A model generated the notes under the pieces. It saw nothing but the letters and a program-made list of their open reading frames with translations. It was not told the origin of the DNA and searched no databases. 64,000 nucleotides of DNA, from NCBI GenBank assembly GCA_964599095.1, contig CAZREB010000002.1, forward strand, positions 1 to 64,000, given 5' to 3'. Shown piece by piece: positions 58,256 through 64,000 of the stretch; position 1 is the first letter of the stretch; every line of letters starts with the position of its first letter. The position numbers and the translations under genes are program-made. The DNA is from SZAS-79 sp964599095. Its GTDB lineage: Bacteria > Pseudomonadota > Gammaproteobacteria > Burkholderiales > SG8-39.

Positions 58256-59332
58256 GTGCGCATTATCTTTCGCCAGCTCTTCGACCCCCAGTCCTCCACC
58301 TACACCTACCTGCTGGGGGATGCCGGCACCCGCGAGGCGGTGCTGGTCGACCCGGTGTTCGAGCACGCCCGGCGCGACGCGGCGCTGGTCGAGGAGCTCG
58401 GCCTCAAGCTGCTCTGGACGCTCGAAACGCATGTGCACGCCGACCACGTGACCGGCGCCTGGCTGCTGAGGGAGAGCCTCGGCTCGAAGATCGCGCTGTC
58501 CGGGAGCAGCGGCGCCCAGGGGGCGGACCGCTACCTGGACGACGGCAACCACGTGGTGTTCGGCAACCGGTTCCTGGAAGCGCGCGCCACGCCCGGCCAT
58601 ACCAGCGGCTGCATGACCTACGTGCTCGACGGGCAGACCATGGCCTTCACCGGCGACGCATTGCTGATCCGCGGCTGCGGGCGCACCGATTTCCAGCAGG
58701 GCGACGCGCACGCGCTGTTCCGCTCGATCCGCGGCAAGGTGTTTTCACTTCCCGACGATTGCACGCTCTACCCGGGCCACGACTACAAGGGGCTGACCGC
58801 CTCCAGCGTCGGCGAGGAGAAGATGTACAACCCGCGCCTCGCGGAGTCGATCGGCGAGGGCGATTTCGTCGGCTACATGACCAACCTCGGCCTGCCGCAC
58901 CCCAAGCTGATGGCGGTGGCGGTGCCGGCCAACCTCAAGTGCGGCGCGCCCGAACCCGGCACTGCGCCGGCGATCGAGCAGGACTGGGCCCCGCTCTCCT
59001 ACACCTTTGCCGGCATCTGGGAGATCCAGCCGAACGTCCTCGAGGAACACCTCGGCAAGGTCCAGGTGGTGGATGTGCGCGAGGCCGACGAGTTCGCCGG
59101 CGCGCTCGGACACATCGCGGGCGCGAAGCTGGTGCCGCTGGGTTCGCTGATGGAGCGCGTCGGCGAGCTGTCGACCGACCGGCCGGTCGTGGTCGTCTGC
59201 CGCTCGGGCGCCCGTTCGGCACAGGCGACGGTGCTGCTCAGGAACAAGGGCTTCACGCGCGTCGCCAACCTCGCCGGCGGCATGCTGCGCTGGCGTGCGC
59301 AGCGCTACCCGGTGGACGGCGGGACCGACTGA
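58256..59332 (+). CDS. Persulfide dioxygenase-rhodanese fusion (ETHE1-like MBL fold)
   Basis: A 358-residue protein starting at GTG 58256 with AGGAG upstream. The N-terminal domain is an ETHE1-like metallo-beta-lactamase fold: H59-V-H61-A-D63-H64 (ETHVHADHVTG), GHTSGCMTYV, FTGDALLIRGCGRTDF and YPGHDYKG. From about residue 258 a rhodanese domain follows (VQVVDVREADEFAGALGH) with the active cysteine in VVCRSGARSAQ. The pair oxidises glutathione persulfide to sulfite and may recycle it to thiosulfate. It is probably involved in sulfide detoxification in the cytoplasm. Confidence 0.93.
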   Translation: MRIIFRQLFDPQSSTYTYLLGDAGTREAVLVDPVFEHARRDAALVEELGLKLLWTLETHVHADHVTGAWLLRESLGSKIALSGSSGAQGADRYLDDGNHVVFGNRFLEARATPGHTSGCMTYVLDGQTMAFTGDALLIRGCGRTDFQQGDAHALFRSIRGKVFSLPDDCTLYPGHDYKGLTASSVGEEKMYNPRLAESIGEGDFVGYMTNLGLPHPKLMAVAVPANLKCGAPEPGTAPAIEQDWAPLSYTFAGIWEIQPNVLEEHLGKVQVVDVREADEFAGALGHIAGAKLVPLGSLMERVGELSTDRPVVVVCRSGARSAQATVLLRNKGFTRVANLAGGMLRWRAQRYPVDGGTD

Positions 59333-59519
59333 GTATCCTGTTTTCGTTATACGGATTGGCCGGGGAGCCGCGCGGCGCCTGGTTTTGCAAAAGCAAATTG
59401 CGCGAAATTTCGGATCCGGCACGGCCCCGCACCGGGCCGCGAGCGCCGCTTTACAGCCGGTTACACATTGCCGCCCGCGCAGGGTAGGCAGCCCGGCCGG
59501 GCGGGTGTAGGCTGCACTC
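59333..59519. repeat. Intergenic region with dispersed repeat copy C (59346-59413)
   Basis: The segment 59346-59413 (CGTTATACGGATTGGCCGGG, then GAGCCGCGCGGCGCCTGG and AAATTGCGCGAAATTT) aligns with the 5' half of copies A and B and diverges in the 3' half. It sits just after the persulfide dioxygenase stop. The remaining bases up to the DUF4124 gene show no gene. Confidence 0.5.
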
Positions 59520-60170
59520 ATGCGTATCGCCCTGCACCTTGCCTGCGCGGGCGCGCTCCTCCCGGCAGCGCTGGCGGCGGCTTTGCCCGCGGCGGCCCAG
59601 CAGATGTACAAGTGGGTGGACGAGCGCGGCGTGGTCTCGTACTCGAATTCGCCGCCGCCGAGCGCCGGCAAGACGGGCAGGGTCGACGTCGTCGAGGAAA
59701 GGGTGTCGGTCTACACGCCCGACCCGCTGATCAGCCGCGCGATCGAGGAGAACGCCGCGGACGCGCGCGACGCGAAGTCGGAGCAGCGCAAGCGGGAGCG
59801 CGAAGCCGCTCGTCGCGCGAAGGACGCAGCGTCGAATCGCCCCACCGCTTCAGCCTCGCAGCGGCAGGAACAACTCAAGGCGGCCTACGACCGGTGCGTC
59901 AACGAGCGCCGGGTCGAGTGCGACACCATCCTTGCGGGCAATCCCAGCCCGGCCTCGTACGGTTACAACGGGTTGCCGCAGTACGTGATCGGCACGCGCC
60001 TGGTCGGCGTGCCGCAGACCCCGTTCTACGTGGATCCGACACCACCGCCGCGGGTAGGCGTGAGCACGGCGCCGCCCGTCGGCATCAGCACCGCGCCCAA
60101 GGTCGGCATCGACGATCGCCCGCCGGTGGGCGCCCCGCAACGCCAGCGCCCGGTCGGCTCCAGCCGCTAG
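59520..60170 (+). CDS. DUF4124 domain secreted protein
   Basis: A 216-residue protein with signal peptide (through PAAAQ) and an N-terminal DUF4124 module (MYKWVDERGVVSYSNSPPP). A charged helical region (AKSEQRKREREAARRAKDAA) follows, then a small Cys pair (YDRCVNERRVECDTI) and a Pro/Val-rich tail. DUF4124 is common in betaproteobacterial envelope proteins of unknown role. The start is ATG 59520. A 28-bp-arm hairpin follows 8 bases after its stop. Confidence 0.85.
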   Translation: MRIALHLACAGALLPAALAAALPAAAQQMYKWVDERGVVSYSNSPPPSAGKTGRVDVVEERVSVYTPDPLISRAIEENAADARDAKSEQRKREREAARRAKDAASNRPTASASQRQEQLKAAYDRCVNERRVECDTILAGNPSPASYGYNGLPQYVIGTRLVGVPQTPFYVDPTPPPRVGVSTAPPVGISTAPKVGIDDRPPVGAPQRQRPVGSSR

Positions 60171-60177
60171 GAAAAAG

Positions 60178-60267
60178 GGAAAAAGGGGCCAGGCTCAATT
60201 CTTACGAAAAGTAAGAATTGAGCCTGGCCCCTTTTTCCTCTTTCGTAAGAATTGAGCCTGGCCCCTT
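60178..60267. repeat. Perfect hairpin of the GGGGCCAGGCTCAA family (copy 2) plus partial third arm
   Basis: Arms 60178-60205 and 60211-60238 are exact 28-nt reverse complements (loop GAAAA). They contain AGGGGCCAGGCTCAA, the same arm core as at 44440. The right-arm sequence GTAAGAATTGAGCCTGGCCC is repeated again at 60245-60264. Flanking A and T tracts make it a good bidirectional terminator between the convergent DUF4124 and TTT binding-protein genes. Confidence 0.85.
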
Positions 60268-60294
60268 ATTCCTTGGCCCCTTTTTCCTTTTTCT

Positions 60295-61293
60295 TCAGTC
60301 GGCCTTCATGTTGGCCTGCTTGATCACGCCGCGCCACTTGGTGATCTCGGCGCGGATGAAGGCGGCGTATTCATCGGGCCGGTTGCCGACCGGCTCGCTC
60401 GCATCGGCAAGGATGCGGTCGCGGATTTCCGGCATCGCGACCACGCGCTGGACGTCGGCCGAGACCTTCTGGATCACCGGCTGGGGTGTGGTGCCGGGCG
60501 CCATCACGCCGAACCACGCGGTGATCTCGAACCCGGGGATGCCTGCCTCGATCATGGTCGGGATGTCGGGCAGCATCGGCGAGCGCTTGGCGCTGGTGAT
60601 CGCGATCGGCCGCAGCGTGCCCGCTTTCACGTGCGGCAGCAGCGGCTGCGCGTTGTGGAACAGCACCTCGAACTGCCCGCCGATCGCATCGGTGGTCATC
60701 TGCGCGCTCGACTTGTAGGGGATCGCGACCAGCTTGATGTGCTCGAGCGTGTTCAGCAGCTCACCCGAAAGGTGCTGCGTGGTGCCCGGCCCGGCGGTGC
60801 CGTAGCGCAGCTTGCCCGGCTCCTTGCGTGCGAGGGCGATCAGGTCCTTGACGCTGTGGACCGGCACCTTGAGGTTGACCGTCAGCAGGTTCGGCATCCT
60901 GGTCACCAGGCTCACCGGCGCGAGGTCCTTGAGCGGGTCGTAGGGCAGCTTGTCGCCGAACAGCGAAATGTTCACCGCGATCGGCCCGATGGTATTGAAA
61001 AGCAGCGTGTAGCCGTCGCCTGCCGACTTCGCGACGCGGTCGGTGCCGATGTTCCCCGAGGCGCCGACCACGTTGTCGATCACGACCGGCTGGCCCCACG
61101 CATCGGAGAGCTTCTGGCCGAGCAGCCGCGACAGGATGTCGGGCGCGCTGCCCGGCGGCGCGGGCACCACGAGCCGCACCGGCTTCTCGGGCCACTTCGG
61201 CTGCGCCCAGGCGGAAGGCGCAAGACCCAGCCCGGCCACGGCCGCCGACAGCGCGATCGAAAACAGTCCCCTTGTCATTCTTGTTGCATTCAT
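60295..61293 (-). CDS. TTT/Bug-type periplasmic substrate-binding protein
   Basis: A 332-residue secreted binding protein. The signal peptide (FSIALSAAVAGLGLAPSAWA) precedes QPKWPEKPVRLVVPAPPGSAPD. Landmarks: NIGTDRVAKSAGDGYT, RYGTAGPGTTQH, LVAIPYKSSAQM and ITSAKRSPMLPDIPTMIEAG. The start is ATG 61293, 10 bases beyond the AtuA C-domain gene stop. It therefore belongs to the AtuA-type operon and likely brings in its substrate, perhaps a terpenoid or other branched acid. Confidence 0.93.
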   Translation of the reverse strand: MNATRMTRGLFSIALSAAVAGLGLAPSAWAQPKWPEKPVRLVVPAPPGSAPDILSRLLGQKLSDAWGQPVVIDNVVGASGNIGTDRVAKSAGDGYTLLFNTIGPIAVNISLFGDKLPYDPLKDLAPVSLVTRMPNLLTVNLKVPVHSVKDLIALARKEPGKLRYGTAGPGTTQHLSGELLNTLEHIKLVAIPYKSSAQMTTDAIGGQFEVLFHNAQPLLPHVKAGTLRPIAITSAKRSPMLPDIPTMIEAGIPGFEITAWFGVMAPGTTPQPVIQKVSADVQRVVAMPEIRDRILADASEPVGNRPDEYAAFIRAEITKWRGVIKQANMKAD

Positions 61294-61303
61294 TTTTTCT
61301 CCC

Positions 61304-61672
61304 CTATGAACCGTTGGCCTTCCTGACCCAGCGTTCCGGCACGCGCACCGGAATCGCCAGCAGCAGGAAGGAATTGCTCTTGCCGTGACCGTCGAGGTTC
61401 AGGCTGCCGTTGACGCCGCCTTCGAGCACGTCCTCGATGACGAAGTTGTACGCCGGCAGCAGGGGCAGGTCGTATCGCCTGACGTGCGTCGCGCCCCGGT
61501 GCGCATAGGCCGCGAGCACGCGAGCCTCGGTGAGCTGCTCGCCCAGCACCGCGTAGGCTTCCTTGTCGTACGGCATCAGGCTGACGTTGAGCCGGTTGCC
61601 CTTGTCGCCCGCGCGGCCGTGGGCGACGCGATGCAGCGGTACTTCGATCAACGTCTCGCCCGACGCACTCAT
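61304..61672 (-). CDS. AtuA ferredoxin-fold C-terminal domain protein (split AtuA)
   Basis: A 122-residue protein. The opening IEVPLHRVAHGRAGDKGNRLNVSL and the segment ARVLAAYAHRGATHVRRYDLP match the small domain that in other organisms is fused to the C-terminus of AtuA-like (DUF1446) proteins. Here it is a separate gene, 7 bases downstream of the AtuA large-domain gene. The two products probably form one complex. Confidence 0.88.
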   Translation of the reverse strand: MSASGETLIEVPLHRVAHGRAGDKGNRLNVSLMPYDKEAYAVLGEQLTEARVLAAYAHRGATHVRRYDLPLLPAYNFVIEDVLEGGVNGSLNLDGHGKSNSFLLLAIPVRVPERWVRKANGS

Positions 61673-61679
61673 TTGCCGC

Positions 61680-63062
61680 TCACTTTCCTATTTCCGCGGC
61701 GACATGCACGCTGGCCCCGGGCGCCAGCGTCTCGGGCGGCAGCAGGTACGACTGCGTGCGGATGCGAGGCGTGGTGCGCCAGCGCACGCCCCCGCCACCG
61801 GCCGGCCCGCAACAATAGAGCGCGAGCACTTCGCGCGCCGCCTGGTCGGCGTCGTCCTGGGTGCGCGACGAAACCGCAAGGCGCACACGGATGTCGTTCG
61901 GCTCTGCGCCCTCGTACGCGCGCCAGCCGGCGCCCGAATCGCCGCAGTGCACGCTCGCCACGCCGATCAGGTCCACGCGCGGCTGCACATCGAGCTTGCG
62001 GATCTTGAGCCTTTGCAGCAGCACATCGGCCGCGGCGCGCGCCCGCGCGAGGCAATTGGGGCCGGCATACGAGATCTCGCCCTCGCCGAGCCAGCCGCCG
62101 TCGAAGCAGACGGTCGCCTTGATCTTCTGCGGCGCGGGCTTGCCGCGCACGCCGAGGATCTCGACGCGATCCTTGCCGATCTCCTTGACGGTCACCTGCG
62201 AGAGGTCGAGCGTCACGTCCGGCGTGATGTACGCCGAAGGATCGTGGATCTCGTAGAGCAACTGCTCCTTGACGACTTGCTCGTTGACCAGGCCCCCGGT
62301 GCGCGCGGCCTTCGTGATGACCAGGCGCCCGTCGCTGCCGACTTCGGCGATCGGGAAGCCGATGTTCGCCGGATCGGGAATGTCCTTGAAGCCCGGGTCG
62401 TAGTAGTACCCGCCGGTGACCTGCGAGCCGCATTCGAGCAGGTGGCCGGCGGTGGAGCCGACCGCCAGCTTCGCCCAGTCGTCCCACGCCCAGCCGAAAT
62501 GATGGATCAGCGGCGCAAGCGCAAGCGACGGGTCCCCGGTGCGGCCGGTCACCACGACCTGCGCGCCGGCGCGCAACGCGGCGACGATCGGCTTCGCGGA
62601 CAGGTAGGCGTTGGCCGAGACGACCTCCCCGCTGCCGGTGTCGAGCATTGCGTCGGCTTCGTAGACCTCGAGCTTTGCGAGGTCGATGCGCTCGCGGACG
62701 TCGTCGCCCTGCACCACGCCTATCCTGAGGCCGGGCAGCCCGAGCTTGCGCGCAAGGCGCGCAATCACCTTGGCCGCGCCCGGCGGGTTCGCCGCGCCGA
62801 AATTGCCGATGATCGGGATGCCGCGCTTCGCGCACTTCGCGAGGACCGGCTCGAGCAACCTTTCGAGCATCGGCTCGTAGCCGCGCGCCGGGTCGCGGCG
62901 CTTTTCGAGCTGCGCAAGCGCCACGGTGCGCTCGCCCAGCACTTCGAAGAAGATCGCCGAAGGCCCGCCCAGTTCGATGAGCGTATCGACCACCGGGCCG
63001 GCGGCGTCGACGCGGTCGCCGGAAAACCCGGCGCAATTGCCCACCCTGAAAACTTCCGCCAT
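61680..63062 (-). CDS. AtuA-like (DUF1446) acyclic terpene utilisation protein
   Basis: A 460-residue protein. Landmarks of the AtuA/DUF1446 family are VGNCAGFSGDR at the N-terminus, PIIGNFGAANPPGAAKVI, GVVQGDDVRERI, VVTGRTGDPSLALAPLIHHFGW and the cysteine in HLLECGSQVTGGYYYDPGFKD. AtuA is needed for citronellol/geranyl-type catabolism in Pseudomonas, but paralogues exist in many carboxylate pathways. The start is ATG 63062. It is divergent from an amidase gene and heads an operon with its C-terminal domain gene and a TTT binding protein. Confidence 0.9.
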   Translation of the reverse strand: MAEVFRVGNCAGFSGDRVDAAGPVVDTLIELGGPSAIFFEVLGERTVALAQLEKRRDPARGYEPMLERLLEPVLAKCAKRGIPIIGNFGAANPPGAAKVIARLARKLGLPGLRIGVVQGDDVRERIDLAKLEVYEADAMLDTGSGEVVSANAYLSAKPIVAALRAGAQVVVTGRTGDPSLALAPLIHHFGWAWDDWAKLAVGSTAGHLLECGSQVTGGYYYDPGFKDIPDPANIGFPIAEVGSDGRLVITKAARTGGLVNEQVVKEQLLYEIHDPSAYITPDVTLDLSQVTVKEIGKDRVEILGVRGKPAPQKIKATVCFDGGWLGEGEISYAGPNCLARARAAADVLLQRLKIRKLDVQPRVDLIGVASVHCGDSGAGWRAYEGAEPNDIRVRLAVSSRTQDDADQAAREVLALYCCGPAGGGGVRWRTTPRIRTQSYLLPPETLAPGASVHVAAEIGK

Positions 63063-63139
63063 CCCGCCTCCGCAATCCTGTGCCGCGCCCATCTTACCTG
63101 CGGGGCTGCGGCTAGAATGGCCGAAAGGAGAAACAGTCG

Positions 63140-64000
63140 ATGGCGAATTCCCGTGCAAGCTCGGAATCGATGGTTGCAGCCAGTCTCGAGCGGATCGCCG
63201 CCCGCGAGGCCCAGGTGAAGGCGTGGGTCCACCTGGCCGCGGATGCCGCCCTTGCGCAGGCGCGCGCCCTCGACAAGGAACCGCCGCGCAGCCCGCTGCA
63301 CGGCGTGCCGGTCGGCATCAAGGACGTGATCGACACCGCGGACATGCCGACCGAATACAACTCGCCGATCTACCGCGGCCATCGGCCGCGTGCCGATGCC
63401 GCAGCGGTGGCTTTGCTGCGCCGCGCCGGCTGCGTGATCCTCGGCAAGACCGCGACCGCCGAATTCGCCTACAACAATCCGCCGGCCACGACCAACCCGC
63501 ACAACCCGGCGCATACGCCCGGCGGCTCGTCGAGCGGGTCCGCGGCCGCGGTCGCCGACGCGATGGTGCCGCTCGCGCTGGGCACGCAGACCGGCGGCTC
63601 GGTGATCCGGCCGGCTGCGTTCTGCGGCGCGATCGGGGTCAAGCCGGGCTTCGGCTGCATCAACCGCACCGGGGTCAAGCCGGTGGCGGACTCGCTGGAT
63701 ACGGTGGGCCTGTTCGCCGCGTCGCTCGAAGATGCGGCCGCCGCACTGCAGGTCCTGTCGGGCCTTCGGATGGCCGACCTTGCGTCGATGGCCCCTGCGC
63801 CGCGCATCGGATTCGCGCGCACTTCGCGCTGGGACAAGGCCGATGCCGCATCGCAGGCATTGCTCGAATCCGCGGCGGCGAAACTCGCGTCGGCGGGCGC
63901 GATCGTTGCCGAAGTGCGGCTGCCTGCGGCGGTAGACGCGTTGTTCGTCGAGCAGGGGTACATCATGAAATTCGAGGCCGCGCGCGCGCTCGCCTGGGAG
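63140..64000 (+). CDS. Amidase signature family protein (partial, runs off the window)
   Basis: The first 287 codons are present. Start ATG 63140 has AAAGGAGAAA upstream. The Ser-Ser-Lys triad region is visible: K61 in VGIKDVIDTA, the Ser/Gly block GGSSSGSAAAVAD (128-140), and the nucleophile S154 in TGGSVIRPAA. The C-terminal part lies beyond 64000. Substrates range from amides to malonamate or allophanate. It is divergent from the AtuA-like operon. Confidence 0.92.
   Translation, partial: MANSRASSESMVAASLERIAAREAQVKAWVHLAADAALAQARALDKEPPRSPLHGVPVGIKDVIDTADMPTEYNSPIYRGHRPRADAAAVALLRRAGCVILGKTATAEFAYNNPPATTNPHNPAHTPGGSSSGSAAAVADAMVPLALGTQTGGSVIRPAAFCGAIGVKPGFGCINRTGVKPVADSLDTVGLFAASLEDAAAALQVLSGLRMADLASMAPAPRIGFARTSRWDKADAASQALLESAAAKLASAGAIVAEVRLPAAVDALFVEQGYIMKFEAARALAWE

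Noticed and set aside
1..64000. tRNA, rRNA, CRISPR arrays and prophage
   Set aside because: I scanned for tRNA-like cloverleaf signatures, regularly spaced repeats and phage structural genes and saw none that I could defend. This was by eye, not with tRNAscan or CRISPR software.

Overview
The window is a GC-rich, gene-dense chromosomal segment with about 75 protein-coding genes, complete or partial, and no rRNA, tRNA or CRISPR that I could see. The gene content points to a betaproteobacterium, most likely of the Burkholderiales. The evidence is five separate tripartite-tricarboxylate (TTT/Bug-type) periplasmic binding proteins, a UbiD decarboxylase end, Rieske oxygenases, DUF4124, DUF2917 and PsiF proteins, and a PmrA/QseB-type two-component system. 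This assignment is an inference; no phylogenetic marker is present.

Layout. 0-6 kb: the end of a UbiD-type decarboxylase, a crotonase, a LysR regulator, DUF2917 and GNAT proteins, and a reverse-strand operon of binding protein, histidine phosphatase and DapA-like lyase. 6-15.6 kb: secreted proteins, MAPEG, a kinase fused to a cyclic-nucleotide domain, a CoA ligase with an unusual N-terminal extension coupled to a 4Fe-4S protein, a divergent SDR, a tautomerase, a ketopantoate reductase and a triple-repeat PsiF protein. 15.6-20.4 kb: an antiporter/YbdK operon facing a two-component operon, with two CTTAAG-N5-CTTAAG boxes between them. 20.4-29 kb: VOC, aldolase, D-2-hydroxyacid dehydrogenase and molybdopterin oxidoreductase genes, a TauD dioxygenase, and a MarR regulator facing a Rieske/GST pair. 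28.7-33.6 kb: an ABC exporter operon of LolDE/MacB type with an LolA-like protein and a large lipoprotein. 33.9-39 kb: an aromatic or organic-acid catabolic cluster (decarboxylase-like protein, Rieske oxygenase, amidohydrolase, Asp/Glu racemase, binding protein). 39-47 kb: a DsbA/FrnE-like gene with an in-frame TGA at the first active-site Cys, a lytic transglycosylase, a KdpE/short-KdpD pair facing kup, and a tannase-family lipoprotein. 46.6-52.4 kb: an accessory stretch with a broken toxin-antitoxin locus, a TauD/binding-protein operon, an IS481-like remnant, a lower-GC three-gene islet and a DUF433/DUF5615 pair. 52.4-64 kb: metallo-beta-lactamase fold proteins (one a persulfide dioxygenase-rhodanese fusion facing a hemerythrin operon), two more binding proteins, an AtuA pair and a truncated amidase.

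The most notable signal is the probable selenoprotein at 39150-39758. Here UGA sits exactly where the first Cys of a CPWC redox motif belongs, the reading frame is intact on both sides, and a hairpin that could act as a bacterial SECIS lies just downstream. Other structural signals are a four-copy dispersed intergenic repeat, two families of long perfect hairpins (GGGGCCAGGCTCAA and GGGGACAGAC types), an 86-bp duplication of a gene end carrying a 30-bp-arm palindrome, and a nested palindrome at 25.6 kb.

All coordinates and motif positions were read by eye. No database search or folding program was run.
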